From Butyricicoccus pullicaecorum (lineage in GTDB: Bacteria; Bacillota; Clostridia; Oscillospirales; Butyricicoccaceae), in assembly GCA_018366035.1 (NCBI GenBank), contig JAGZIW010000014.1:1-56178 (forward strand): 56,178 nt of DNA. Direction: 5' to 3'. The notes under the pieces were generated by a model. The model saw nothing but the letters and a program-made list of their open reading frames with translations, searched no databases and was not told where the DNA came from. The translations under genes were made by a program, and so were the position numbers. Numbering within the stretch: the stretch's first letter is position 1; each line of letters starts with the position of its first letter. Positions 1-8,769 of the stretch are shown piece by piece.

Positions 1-153
1 TATTTCACCAGTCTGCGGACTGGTTCCTATTCGTATGCGGCGGATTCTTCATGCGAACCACGAACGCCGGACGGGGACAAAGCCGAAAAGACTGGCAGCG
101 CAGACGCACAAGCGAACCTTCATGGAAAATGCGTGCCATGGACACAGCCGGTC
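1..153. repeat. Modular intergenic repeat, module A, copy 1
   Basis: This stretch recurs at 593-745 with only a few substitutions and no indels that I can see, and it begins at the window edge, so it may extend further left. It contains an inverted motif, CCAGTCTGCGGACTGG, near its start. Open frames here lack ribosome sites and resemble no protein, so I read it as non-coding repeat DNA. Confidence 0.7.
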
Positions 154-173
154 ATGGGATACTGCGAATAAGG

Positions 174-285
174 GCTGCACGCTCCCGCGGTGCGGCGTGC
201 ATACATTCCCATGGGGTGAGGCACTTCTTGGTACCGTTCCCGCCTGCACGCTCCCGCCCTGCGGCGGCGCTCATACATTCCCACC
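174..285. repeat. Internal short repeats inside the copy 1 region
   Basis: Two GC-rich segments, about 174-210 and 244-285, share the pattern CTGCACGCTCCCGC, then TGCGGCG, then CATACATTCCCA. They lie between module A (1-153) and module B (390-453) and have no equivalent between modules A and B of copy 2. They look like an insertion or local expansion of the repeat. Confidence 0.5.
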
Positions 286-389
286 CTTGCGGCGGACGCA
301 TGGCACATCTGATGGAGAGGGAGGGAAGGGATTCAAAAGGGTTGGGGAACCGCAAGGTTCCAAACCCTTTTGGCACTCTCGTTGCCACG

Positions 390-453
390 AGAACCGCTGT
401 CGCCGGCGCGACAATTCCCCCTGCCTTACACAAGGCAGTCTGATACAGTTTCC
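390..453. repeat. Modular intergenic repeat, module B, copy 1
   Basis: This segment, starting GAGAACCGCTGTCGCCGGCG, matches 746-804 with scattered substitutions. In copy 2 it directly abuts module A; here it is separated from module A by about 240 bases. Region 454-592 between the two copies holds no gene I can support. Confidence 0.55.
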
Positions 454-592
454 ATACATACCACAATTATTTAACCTTGAAAGGTTAGAAGAACGTCACG
501 CATTGGCGTGGGCAACCTAAGGGGGGACGACAACCGATGGTTTTCTTGCCCCCTTAGGAATCCCCCAGCTTTCCTGTCCACCACCGCCCTCA

Positions 593-804
593 TATTTCAC
601 CAGTCTGCGGACTGGTTCCTATTCGTACGCGGCGGATTCTTCATGCGAACCACGAACGCCGGACGGGGACAAAGCCGAAAAGACTGGCAGCGCAGATGCA
701 CAAGCGAGCCTTCATGGAAAATGTGTGCCATGGACACAGCCGGTCGAGAACCGTTGTCGCCGGCGCAACATTTCCCTCTGCCTTGTATAAGGCGATACCA
801 CTCC
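593..804. repeat. Modular intergenic repeat, copy 2 (modules A and B adjacent)
   Basis: Positions 593-745 repeat 1-153 and positions 746-804 repeat 390-453. Short open frames across it are shared between the copies only because the DNA is repeated. The remainder up to the nan operon (805-1058) is AT-rich and has only a weak TATACT -10-like hexamer at 1037-1042. Confidence 0.65.
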
Positions 805-1091
805 TTTCCCACTTAGAAACAAGCTGTCTAACCATCTTTACTGCCACCAGTGTACATCTCCTCCTGTGGCATATCCCGCACATTTGATAAAAGATAGATT
901 TCTTTCTAAAATCACCGCCTATCTTCTCGCCCCTGACCTTTGGATTCTATATTTTATATAATAAAACGATTCATTTTTTGTCACATTCGTTATTGCATTT
1001 CTCGAAATTCCTATATCTTTTTCCAGAAACTCCTGCTATACTTTAAGTAACAAAGCTTATGAAAAATTTTGTTAAAAAGGAGCTGTATATT

Positions 1092-2024
1092 ATGAAAGAT
1101 ATCACCAAATATCAGGGGATTATCCCAGCTTTTTACGCTTGCTATGATGCAAATGGAAACATTTCTGTGGAAAATACAAAAGCTCTCACACGGCATCTGA
1201 TTGAAAAAGGCGTCAAGGGTGTTTATGTGGGCGGTTCCTCCGGTGAATGTATTTATCAGCACCCTGACGAGCGCAAGACAGTACTTGAGGCTGTTATGTC
1301 CGAGGCAAAGGGCAAACTGACTGTGATTGCACATGTTGCCTGCAATAACACTGCCGATTCCATCGAGCTTGCTGCCCATGCGGAAGCATGCGGTGTCGAT
1401 GCAATCGCAGCCATTCCTCCAATCTATTTCCATCTGCCCGAGCATGCCATTGCCGCCTATTGGAATGCCATGAGCGCAGCTGCACCCAACACCGAATTTG
1501 TCATTTATAATATCCCGCAGCTTGCAGGCACCGCCCTTACCATGTCCCTGCTTGCCGAGATGCTCAAAAATCCCAATGTTGTTGCCGTTAAGAATTCCTC
1601 CATGCCGGTACAGGACATACAGATGTTTAAGGACGCAGGCATCGCGGCACGCGGAGCAGACGGTTTTGCTGTCTTTAATGGTCCGGACGAACAACTTGTT
1701 TCCGGTCTGGCTATGGGCGCAGACGGCGGCATCGGCGGCACCTACGCAGTTATGCCGGAAGTCTATAATAAAATTTTCTCACTGACTGCACAAGGAAAGC
1801 TGTCCGAAGCGCGTGCACTGCAAAACGAAGCCGACCGCATCATCTATAAAATGTGTGAGGCAAAGGGCAATCTCTATGCTGTCATGAAAGAAATCCTGCG
1901 CCGTATGTATGGGCTCGAGCTTGGTGGCGTTCGTGCGCCGCTTGCAAATCTTGATCCCGCAGACGAAGCCGTTGTTGCAGCTGCACAGCGCATGATCGAG
2001 CAAGCGATTGCAAATATAAAATAA
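1092..2024 (+). CDS. nanA: N-acetylneuraminate lyase (DapA/NAL family)
   Basis: A cytoplasmic class I aldolase of 310 residues that splits N-acetylneuraminate into N-acetylmannosamine and pyruvate. The family signature GGSSGE is at residues 47-52, the catalytic Tyr in FVIYNIP is Y139, and the Schiff-base Lys is K167 in VAVKNSS. An in-frame ATG lies 33 bases upstream, but AAGGAG at 1077-1082 sits 9 bases before ATG 1092, which decides the start. It is the first gene of a four-gene sialic acid operon (followed by a YhcH gene, nanE and nanK), which argues for a sialic acid lyase rather than dihydrodipicolinate synthase. No sialic acid transporter or regulator is visible in the window. Confidence 0.93.
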   Translation: MKDITKYQGIIPAFYACYDANGNISVENTKALTRHLIEKGVKGVYVGGSSGECIYQHPDERKTVLEAVMSEAKGKLTVIAHVACNNTADSIELAAHAEACGVDAIAAIPPIYFHLPEHAIAAYWNAMSAAAPNTEFVIYNIPQLAGTALTMSLLAEMLKNPNVVAVKNSSMPVQDIQMFKDAGIAARGADGFAVFNGPDEQLVSGLAMGADGGIGGTYAVMPEVYNKIFSLTAQGKLSEARALQNEADRIIYKMCEAKGNLYAVMKEILRRMYGLELGGVRAPLANLDPADEAVVAAAQRMIEQAIANIK

Positions 2025-2063
2025 CCACACAAAAGCCCAAGCTGCTTGAGGGAGGATATAGAC

Positions 2064-2516
2064 ATGATTGCAGATACTTTAACACATTTGTCCCGTTATC
2101 GAGGCATACATCGAAACCTCGATATTGCAATCGACTGGCTGGAAACCCATGATCCTGCGGAACTTCCCGATGGACGTACCGCAATCGACGGTGAGCACGT
2201 ATTTATCAATGTCATGGAGGCAGATCTGCGCAAGGCGCAGGGCGCACAATTTGAATACCATCACCGTTATGCAGACCTGCAAATTGATTTGACCGGCAGT
2301 GAATACTGGGAATGGAGCGCAGCAGAAGAACCGGCACAGGCTTTTGATTCCGAAACAGATGTTGGATTCGTGTCAGACACAGCGCATGCAAACGGTATTT
2401 TAGGCGAGGGACGCTTCGCACTCTTTCTCCCAAAAGAGCTGCACAAGCCAAGCTGTATACAGGGAGACTGCACCCATGTACGCAAAGCGGTTGTAAAAAT
2501 CGAGATGAATGAATAA
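2064..2516 (+). CDS. YhcH/YjgK/YiaL family protein (sialic acid anomerase-like, NanQ type)
   Basis: A 150-residue protein of the YhcH/DUF386 beta-barrel family. Members in nan operons are linked to anomerisation of N-acetylneuraminate before the lyase. Recognisable family features include DGEHVFINVMEAD and the metal-site region FEYHHRYADLQI. GGAGG at 2051-2055 supports ATG 2064 rather than the ATG 18 bases earlier. It sits 39 bases after nanA and 14 bases before nanE, so it is almost certainly co-transcribed with them. Family membership is clear; the exact reaction is inferred from operon context. Confidence 0.87.
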   Translation: MIADTLTHLSRYRGIHRNLDIAIDWLETHDPAELPDGRTAIDGEHVFINVMEADLRKAQGAQFEYHHRYADLQIDLTGSEYWEWSAAEEPAQAFDSETDVGFVSDTAHANGILGEGRFALFLPKELHKPSCIQGDCTHVRKAVVKIEMNE

Positions 2517-2530
2517 AAGAGGATTGGAAT

Positions 2531-3232
2531 ATGGAGAAAGAACAACTCTTAAAGCAGATTGCGCACGGACTGATTGTATCCTGTCAGGCACTTGAACACG
2601 AGCCCTTGTACACGGAAGCGGGCGGCATTATGCCGCTCATGGCAAAGGCAGCTGCCCAATCGGGTGCTGTCGGTATCCGCGCCAACTCGGTGCGCGATAT
2701 TGTCCAAATCAAGGAGGTTGTAGACCTGCCTGTAATCGGCATTATCAAAAAGGACTACCCGAACACCCCCATGTACATCACGGTCACAATGGAGGAAGTC
2801 GATGCACTGGTTTCCTGCGGTGTTGACATTCTGGCATTACAGGGCACCGGCGCGCTGCGGCCGGACGGTAAGACATCTCCCGAATTCATTCGTGCAGTCA
2901 AAGCTAAGTATCCGGAGCAGCTTATTATGGCGGATATCGCAACCTTGGACGAAGCCATGGACTGTGCTGCGGCAGGCGCTGACTTTGTAGGAACCACCAT
3001 GCGCGGCTATACTCCCGAAACAGAGGGAATCAACGATATCGACTTTGATTTCCTGCGGGAACTGAGCGCAGTATGCCCTGCGAAGGTCATTGCAGAGGGT
3101 CATATCCACTCCCCCGAACAAGCTGCCAAAGCGCTCGAATGTGGAGCCTTTGCACTGGTTGTCGGCGGTGCAATCACACGTCCGGCAGAAATCACAGCAC
3201 GCTTTGTCTATGCCATCTCACCGCAGAAATAA
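2531..3232 (+). CDS. nanE: N-acetylmannosamine-6-phosphate 2-epimerase
   Basis: A 233-residue TIM-barrel enzyme that converts N-acetylmannosamine-6-phosphate to N-acetylglucosamine-6-phosphate. Recognisable family stretches are GLIVSCQALEHEPL at the N-terminus, the central GIIKKDYP and MADIATLDEA segments, and the C-terminal VVGGAITRP phosphate-binding loop. It lies 14 bases after the YhcH gene and 12 bases before nanK. Its product would pass to NagA and NagB, which are not in this window. Confidence 0.95.
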   Translation: MEKEQLLKQIAHGLIVSCQALEHEPLYTEAGGIMPLMAKAAAQSGAVGIRANSVRDIVQIKEVVDLPVIGIIKKDYPNTPMYITVTMEEVDALVSCGVDILALQGTGALRPDGKTSPEFIRAVKAKYPEQLIMADIATLDEAMDCAAAGADFVGTTMRGYTPETEGINDIDFDFLRELSAVCPAKVIAEGHIHSPEQAAKALECGAFALVVGGAITRPAEITARFVYAISPQK

Positions 3233-3244
3233 GAGGGACTTGTA

Positions 3245-4162
3245 ATGAAGCAATATTTAGGCGTAGATATTGGCGGAACGGCGGTCAAACTGGGCATTGT
3301 AACCGAAGAAGGCGCTATCCTGCGGCGCACCGAGCAAAGTGTCAGCTTTGACGGCTATCAGACACCGATTTTAACCACTGTGCAGCGTGCCTGCGAGGAC
3401 TTTTTGAAAGAAACAGATACGCTCACCGGTATCGGTGTTTCGGCAACCGGACAAATTGACAGTGTGCACGGTGTCGTTGCCGGAACCTGCGGCAACCTGC
3501 CCAACTGGACAGGCAGCCGTATTCGGGACACGCTTCAGGACGCGTTTTCCCTGCCGGTTACGGTGGCAAATGATGCAAACTGCATGCTGCTTGGAGAGGT
3601 CTGGATCGGCGCTGCCAAGGGCTATACCGATGTTATCGGCATTACGCTTGGCACCGGTGTTGGCGGCGGTATCCTGACAGGCGGCAGGCTGCTTTCCGGT
3701 GCACGCGGGCTTGCAGGAGAAATTGGACATTTCCGCCTGCACGCAGCCGACGGCGTTTGCTGTACCTGTGGTGCACGGGGCTGTTGGGAACCCTATGCTG
3801 CGACCACTGCACTCGTGCGGCGTGCAAAAACGCAAAACGCTGCATGGTGTGATGGACGTGCGATTTTTGCAGCTGTGCAGCAGGGTGATCCGCATATCAC
3901 GCAGATTTTGGAGGACTGGATCGGCGAAATCGCAGAGGGGCTTTCCGGACTTGTGCATATCTTTAACCCGCAGCTTATCCTGATTGGCGGCGGAGTCTGT
4001 GCGCAGGAAACGCTGCTCATTGCACCGCTTGGAGAAAAAGTCAAGGCATCTGTCATGCCTGCTTTTGCACAGGATCTGGAAATCCGTGCAGCAGCCCTGC
4101 AAAACGACGCCGGACTTGTTGGTGCAGTATATAATTTTATCCAGAATTCCGAAAATAAGTAA
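3245..4162 (+). CDS. nanK: ROK-family N-acetylmannosamine kinase
   Basis: A 305-residue ROK kinase expected to phosphorylate N-acetylmannosamine. The N-terminal phosphate loop GVDIGGTAVKLG begins near residue 6. The ROK signature with its zinc site is complete: GEIGH, then CCTCGARGCWE around residues 175-185. A second glycine-rich nucleotide loop, LILIGGGV, lies toward the C-terminus. Substrate specificity within ROK kinases cannot be read from motifs alone; the call rests on being last in the nan operon. A hairpin terminator follows. Confidence 0.9.
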   Translation: MKQYLGVDIGGTAVKLGIVTEEGAILRRTEQSVSFDGYQTPILTTVQRACEDFLKETDTLTGIGVSATGQIDSVHGVVAGTCGNLPNWTGSRIRDTLQDAFSLPVTVANDANCMLLGEVWIGAAKGYTDVIGITLGTGVGGGILTGGRLLSGARGLAGEIGHFRLHAADGVCCTCGARGCWEPYAATTALVRRAKTQNAAWCDGRAIFAAVQQGDPHITQILEDWIGEIAEGLSGLVHIFNPQLILIGGGVCAQETLLIAPLGEKVKASVMPAFAQDLEIRAAALQNDAGLVGAVYNFIQNSENK

Positions 4163-4194
4163 AAACGGCCTATCCCAAAATATTTTGAAAAAGT

Positions 4195-4230
4195 AAAATC
4201 GTGAAGTATCATGCTGCTTCACGATTTTTT
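4195..4230 (+). terminator. Intrinsic terminator of the nan operon
   Basis: ATCGTGAAG (4198-4206) pairs perfectly with CTTCACGAT (4217-4225) across a 10-base loop, and a T-tract follows. It ends the nanA-nanK operon. Confidence 0.85.
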
Positions 4231-4372
4231 ATGTCTGAAATCATTCCCTCCTCTCTTTTCTCCTTGATTTTGACTCTTATACCACATATATATGCTGCAA
4301 AATAAAATTTGCACAAAACGGAAAAATGTGCCAAACTAAGAAGGAAGATATCGCTATGCTTACTGCCTGAGA

Positions 4373-4414
4373 GGATTGGTGCAGCCGACAGACCGTCTCC
4401 ATTGTTTCCAATCC
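4373..4414 (+). promoter_or_regulatory. Inverted repeat in the leader of the two-component operon
   Basis: GGATTGG (4373-4379) pairs with CCAATCC (4408-4414), enclosing a GC-richer segment, about 45 bases before the response regulator start. It could fold as a leader hairpin. It matches no riboswitch class I know. The rest of 4231-4457 shows nothing supportable. Confidence 0.3.
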
Positions 4415-4457
4415 GGTTCAAAGCAGTTCCTATTTTGTTATAAAGGAGGAAATCGAT

Positions 4458-5132
4458 TTGCGTATTTTAGTCGCAGAAGATGAAAGAGATATGAATGCAC
4501 TGGTCTGTCGTACCCTTGCACGGGCAGGATACAGTGTCGATGGCTGCTTTGATGGCTTGGAGGCGATGGACTATCTTGCAGGAGCAGAGTATGACTGCCT
4601 GATTTTAGATGTCATGATGCCAAAGCTGGACGGACATGCGCTCGTGCGCAGGATTCGTGCACAGGGAAATGCCGTACCAGTAATTTTTCTGACCGCGCGG
4701 GACAGCATACAAGACCGGATCACAGGTCTGGATTTGGGAGCGGACGATTATCTTGTAAAACCGTTCGACTTTGATGAACTGCTTGCCCGTATCCGCGCTG
4801 TCACCCGAAAATATGGCACACAAAAGACAAGTGTGCTGACACTTGCCGATCTTACGGTAGATACCAGCGGTCACACCGTCACACGGGGCGGCACTGCCAT
4901 TAAGCTGTCCGCAAAGGAGTATGCTATTTTGGAATACCTTATGCAGCATCAGGGCACCGTTGTATCGCGCACCCAGCTTGAAAATCATGTATGGAACTAT
5001 GATTACGAGGGCGGGTCCAATGTAGTAGATGTCTATATTACCTATCTGCGCAAAAAATTAGATGGCGGCTTTGACAAAAAACTGCTGCATACCGTGCGCG
5101 GCTCCGGCTGGGTCATTCGGGAGGAAGCATGA
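4458..5132 (+). CDS. OmpR/PhoB-family response regulator
   Basis: A 224-residue DNA-binding response regulator. The receiver domain (1-115) has the acidic pocket AEDE at 6-9, phospho-acceptor D51 in LILDVMMP, and K101 in DYLVKPFDF. The C-terminal winged helix (about 125-224) has the typical SAKEYAILEYL and VRGSGWVI segments. The start is a TTG preceded by AAAGGAGGA at 4442-4450; no ATG fits as well. Its stop overlaps the histidine kinase start by four bases (ATGA), so the two are translationally coupled. The target genes are probably the PepSY genes immediately downstream (inference). Confidence 0.93.
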   Translation: MRILVAEDERDMNALVCRTLARAGYSVDGCFDGLEAMDYLAGAEYDCLILDVMMPKLDGHALVRRIRAQGNAVPVIFLTARDSIQDRITGLDLGADDYLVKPFDFDELLARIRAVTRKYGTQKTSVLTLADLTVDTSGHTVTRGGTAIKLSAKEYAILEYLMQHQGTVVSRTQLENHVWNYDYEGGSNVVDVYITYLRKKLDGGFDKKLLHTVRGSGWVIREEA

Positions 5133-6508
5133 AACGGTTGTCTACAAAACAAAAGCTGGCGCTCTGGATTGCGCTGCTTATGCTGCTGTCTGTCGCTCTG
5201 GTGCTGGGCATCTTAATGTTTATCAGCAATTCTGTCATCATGAATCACACCATAGAGCAGTTGGAAAGCACCTTGCGCGGCAAGCTGAGCGGAATCTCCA
5301 AAGAAAATGGAAAGCTTGTATTTGCAGAAGGATTTTCCTTTGTAGAAAATGGAGTCTATACCATTATATACAGCAACAGCGGTGCACTGCTTGCCGGACA
5401 AATGCCTCTGTCCTTTCCAGACGGTGTTGCCTTCCAAAACGGGATCGCGCACACAGTTTCCGGCTATCATGTGCTGGATTTCCGCCTGCCGCTCGGCTGG
5501 CATGACAGTATCTGGGTACGCGGCGTCATTCCGGTGGTCGATACCGATGACATCGTAGGCGCCTTCGGCGTTGTAGGAATCATTCTGCTTCCGCTCATGG
5601 TAATCGTCAGCGCAGCGGGCGCATATTTACTCTCCCGCTCCACCTTCCGCCCCATTGACAGCATTATCTCGGCGGCCGAAGCGATTGGAGAGGGGCGCGA
5701 TTTGTCGCGCCGCATCGGGCTTCCCGCTGGAAGTGATGAAATCAGCCGCATGGGTGCGGCATTTGACCGTATGTTTGCACGATTGGAAACCGCGTTTGAG
5801 ACCGAAAAGCAATTCACCTCAGATGCCTCTCACGAGCTGCGCACTCCGATCGCGGTCATTCTGGCACAGTGTGAGGAGGTCAGGCTTCACACGCCCAATC
5901 AAGAGGAATATGCAAAGGCATTCGACGTGGTCGAGCGGCAAGCCAAGCGTATGTCTACGATGATCAGTCAGCTTTTGCAAATGACCCGCCTCGAGCAGGG
6001 CACCCAACAGGCAGTCTTTGAGGAAGCAGACCTCAGCGAGCTTGTCGAGGTCATATGTACTGAGCAGCCCGCCTCAGCAAAGGGAATTGTCATAGAAACC
6101 AATTTGCAGCCCCATGTCGAAGCATGGTTCGATGTCACGCTCATGAGCCGTCTGTTACAGAACCTGCTCAACAATGCCACACGCTACGGACGAGAAAACG
6201 GTCATATCTGGGTCACACTGCGCAAAAATGGGAATGAAGTCACACTTGCCGTGCGTGATGACGGCATTGGAATCCCGTCCGATAAGCTCGATAAGGTCTG
6301 GCAGCGATTTTATCAGGCAGATAATACACGTGGTACGGAAAGCGGTACCGGACTTGGCTTAACCATGGTACGCCAAATCGCTTTCCTGCATGGCGGTCAG
6401 GTCACAGCAGACAGTATCGAGGGGGCAGGAAGCTGCTTTACACTGCGATTTCCAGCACAGGCTACAAAAAAAGATGAATTAAATCCCAATTATTTTGTGC
6501 AAAAATAA
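5129..6508 (+). CDS. Sensor histidine kinase (HAMP, HisKA, HATPase_c)
   Basis: A 459-residue membrane kinase partnered with the preceding response regulator. A transmembrane segment lies at about 10-33, an extracytoplasmic sensor at 34-143, and a second transmembrane segment at about 144-168, followed by a HAMP linker. The phospho-accepting His is H235 in SDASHELRTP. The ATP-binding region has an N-box (LLNNATRYG), a G1 box (DDGIGI) and a G2 box (GTGLGL). The sensed signal cannot be read from the sequence. Linked PepSY proteins suggest envelope or peptidase-related sensing, which is inference. Confidence 0.93.
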   Translation: MKRLSTKQKLALWIALLMLLSVALVLGILMFISNSVIMNHTIEQLESTLRGKLSGISKENGKLVFAEGFSFVENGVYTIIYSNSGALLAGQMPLSFPDGVAFQNGIAHTVSGYHVLDFRLPLGWHDSIWVRGVIPVVDTDDIVGAFGVVGIILLPLMVIVSAAGAYLLSRSTFRPIDSIISAAEAIGEGRDLSRRIGLPAGSDEISRMGAAFDRMFARLETAFETEKQFTSDASHELRTPIAVILAQCEEVRLHTPNQEEYAKAFDVVERQAKRMSTMISQLLQMTRLEQGTQQAVFEEADLSELVEVICTEQPASAKGIVIETNLQPHVEAWFDVTLMSRLLQNLLNNATRYGRENGHIWVTLRKNGNEVTLAVRDDGIGIPSDKLDKVWQRFYQADNTRGTESGTGLGLTMVRQIAFLHGGQVTADSIEGAGSCFTLRFPAQATKKDELNPNYFVQK

Positions 6509-6605
6509 GAACATTACATTTTTTTCCTTCTTTTTTTCATTTTTAATCTAATTCTAAAGTTTCGCTGGTATGATAAGGACAGTAAAAGAAATGAGGTGCA
6601 AAATC

Positions 6606-7520
6606 ATGAAACATAAATTGTCTCTTATTTTAGCAGGACTGGTTATTTCCGGCACGATGGCAGGCTGCAGCGCCAGCGCCGACTCCTCTCAAGCCGCCTA
6701 CATCAGTAAAGACAGCGCACGTGCAGCCGCACTGGCAGCGGCGGGTATCGACGCCAGCAGCGCAAACATTACCTCCACACAGTTCTCTGAGCGAGATGGA
6801 ATTCCCTATTACGAGGTCGATTTCACAGCCAACGGTATGTCGTACAGCTACTCCATCGATGCGGTTACCGGAGTAATCATCGAGAGCGAGGACAGCAAAC
6901 AGCAGGACGTCAATGTCACAGACTATGACACGCTGGAGGTTGCCACCTCAAATACCCCCGTCATTACCGATTATGACACGGCAAACGGAGGCACCGCTTC
7001 AAAAAATGCTGCCGGCACGCCTGCTCCTGCTGCCAGTGCACCAGCCCCTGCTGCTGGCACCGCGAAGGAGGTCACACTCGATTCCGCAAAACAAACGGCT
7101 TTGCAGCACGCAGGCAAATCTGCCTCCGAGGTCAGCTTTGTCAAGGCACATAAAGACATCGATGACGGACGATCCATTTATGAAATCGAATTTGTCGTAC
7201 AGTCCGGAAACAGCTATCAGGAATACGACTATGAAATTGATGCTTCTACGGGAGCCATCATCAGCAGCGATTTTGACGCAGAAAGCTATGCGCCGCCCAA
7301 GCAACAATCTACAACCAAGACCGAGGCAGAAGTCAGAGACATCGCCCTTGCCAAGGTTCCCGGGGCAAAGGCGTCCGATTGCTCCTTGTGGCTGGACAGC
7401 GATGATGGACACCTGATTTATGAGGGCAAAATCATCTATAACCAGATGGAATACGAGTTTGATATCGACGCATACAGCGGCACCATTCTGGAATGGGACG
7501 CAGAATCTATTTACGACTGA
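6606..7520 (+). CDS. Lipoprotein with three PepSY domains
   Basis: A 304-residue exported protein. The signal peptide ends in a lipobox, GTMAGC, with lipidation at C21. Three PepSY-like repeats follow at roughly 30-100, 155-230 and 240-304, separated by an Ala/Pro-rich linker. The second repeat has the pattern ALQHAGKSASEVSFVKAHKD and the last ends in AESIYD. The first in-frame ATG is 36 bases upstream, but GAGGTG just before 6606 and the hydrophobic signal favour ATG 6606. A TATGAT hexamer at 6569-6574 may be its -10. PepSY domains are often linked to protease inhibition or envelope quality control. Confidence 0.85.
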   Translation: MKHKLSLILAGLVISGTMAGCSASADSSQAAYISKDSARAAALAAAGIDASSANITSTQFSERDGIPYYEVDFTANGMSYSYSIDAVTGVIIESEDSKQQDVNVTDYDTLEVATSNTPVITDYDTANGGTASKNAAGTPAPAASAPAPAAGTAKEVTLDSAKQTALQHAGKSASEVSFVKAHKDIDDGRSIYEIEFVVQSGNSYQEYDYEIDASTGAIISSDFDAESYAPPKQQSTTKTEAEVRDIALAKVPGAKASDCSLWLDSDDGHLIYEGKIIYNQMEYEFDIDAYSGTILEWDAESIYD

Positions 7521-7554
7521 TGATATAAGCATCTGAAAAAGGAGGATTTTTATA

Positions 7555-8661
7555 ATGAAACGCCAAACAATCACCAAGCTGCTGTGCACAGCTGCCATCA
7601 CAGCTTCTCTGAGCGGCATTGCAAGCGCATCTACTGCTGTCACGGCACAGCTTGATCCCAATGTAACCGTACAGATCGACGGAACTGCCCGTACTTTCTT
7701 CAATGCACAGGGAAAAGAAGTACACCCCATTGTTTATCAGGGGACAACCTACCTCCCTCTGCGCTCTATGGGCGAGCTTCTGAACAAAAATGTGGACTGG
7801 AACGCAGCAACAAATACCGTAACACTCGGCGGCACACGCACCACAGGCAATCCCACCGGCGTCCCAGACACCGCTGCACGCCCAGCAGTTATCTCCTTTG
7901 AGATCAGTCCAGAAATCACCGTCATAATCGACGGCAGCGCCCGCACCTTCTATGACGCAGCAGGCAAGCAGGTCGCACCCGCAGTTTATAACGGTTCTAT
8001 CTATCTGCCCATTCGCTCCATTGGCGAAATCATGAACAAAACGGTTTCTTGGGACGCTGCAACACAGACCGTTATCCTGAGCGGCACATCAGGGGGCATC
8101 GTAACCGATTTTGATACCGCAGGAGGCACCACCGTGACTCCCCCCTCTCAGCCGACTACACCACCGACTACGGCAGATGTAACACTGGAGCAGGCAAAAC
8201 AGACAGCTTTGCAGCATGCTGGAAAGACCGCTTCTCAGGTGCGTTTTGTCAAGGCACAAAAGGATTTTGATGATGGCCGCTGGCTGTATGAAGTAGAGTT
8301 CATTGTTTCCTCTGCAAACGGCTATCTGGAATATGACTATGATATCGATGCCGCAACCGGAAAGATTCTGAGCTACGACTACGACGCAGAGGGTTACGTT
8401 CCATCTGTCACCCCACCGGCTTCCAAGCCGAGCGAGCCGACTTCTTCTGCCGGCATCAGCGAGGCAACCGCAAAGCAGAATGCACTTGCACGTGTCCCGG
8501 GTGCAACCTCTGCCAATCTCTATGAATTCAAAAAGGATTTTGATGACGGCCGCTGGGAGTACGAGGGTAAAATCGTATACAAACAGATGGAGTATGAATT
8601 CACAATTGATGCTTCCACTGGCAGATTCCTCGACTGGGACGTAGAATCTATTTACGACTAA
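7555..8661 (+). CDS. Secreted protein with two copper-amine-oxidase-N-like stalk domains and two PepSY domains
   Basis: A 368-residue exported protein with an N-terminal signal peptide of about 26 residues and no lipobox. Two stalk domains (about 30-100 and 105-180) each carry a VxIDGxARTF strand, a YLPxRSxGE segment and a VxWxAAT segment, as in Cu_amine_oxidN1 modules. Two PepSY repeats follow near 210-285 and 300-368. The last is very close to the end of the preceding lipoprotein (both finish ESIYD), so the two genes are partial paralogues. It lies 34 bases downstream of that gene with a GGAGG site, likely in one operon. Confidence 0.85.
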   Translation: MKRQTITKLLCTAAITASLSGIASASTAVTAQLDPNVTVQIDGTARTFFNAQGKEVHPIVYQGTTYLPLRSMGELLNKNVDWNAATNTVTLGGTRTTGNPTGVPDTAARPAVISFEISPEITVIIDGSARTFYDAAGKQVAPAVYNGSIYLPIRSIGEIMNKTVSWDAATQTVILSGTSGGIVTDFDTAGGTTVTPPSQPTTPPTTADVTLEQAKQTALQHAGKTASQVRFVKAQKDFDDGRWLYEVEFIVSSANGYLEYDYDIDAATGKILSYDYDAEGYVPSVTPPASKPSEPTSSAGISEATAKQNALARVPGATSANLYEFKKDFDDGRWEYEGKIVYKQMEYEFTIDASTGRFLDWDVESIYD

Positions 8662-8690
8662 AACACAAAAATTATTTGGTCAAAATGCAA

Positions 8691-8722
8691 AGAGCCGCCC
8701 GAAAATATCGAGCGGCTCTTTT
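8691..8722 (+). terminator. Intrinsic terminator after the PepSY genes
   Basis: AGAGCCGC (8691-8698) pairs with GCGGCTCT (8712-8719) and is followed by a T-tract. It can also serve transcripts arriving from the minus-strand hemerythrin gene. Confidence 0.8.
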
Positions 8723-8769
8723 TCAAATCCAATTTACAAAATGTAAATAGCCGTTAGGCATGGGGCGCG

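Noticed and set aside
35..887. Overlapping 60-160 residue ORFs on both strands in the first 900 bases
   Set aside because: They lie in repeated GC-rich DNA, lack ribosome sites and resemble no protein; similarity between them reflects the DNA repeat only.
1059..1091. Upstream ATG of nanA at 1059
   Set aside because: AAGGAG lies between 1059 and 1092, so it serves the ATG at 1092.
4363..4420. Possible TPP riboswitch because of CTGAGAGG
   Set aside because: The other conserved TPP segments are absent, and the gene downstream is a response regulator.
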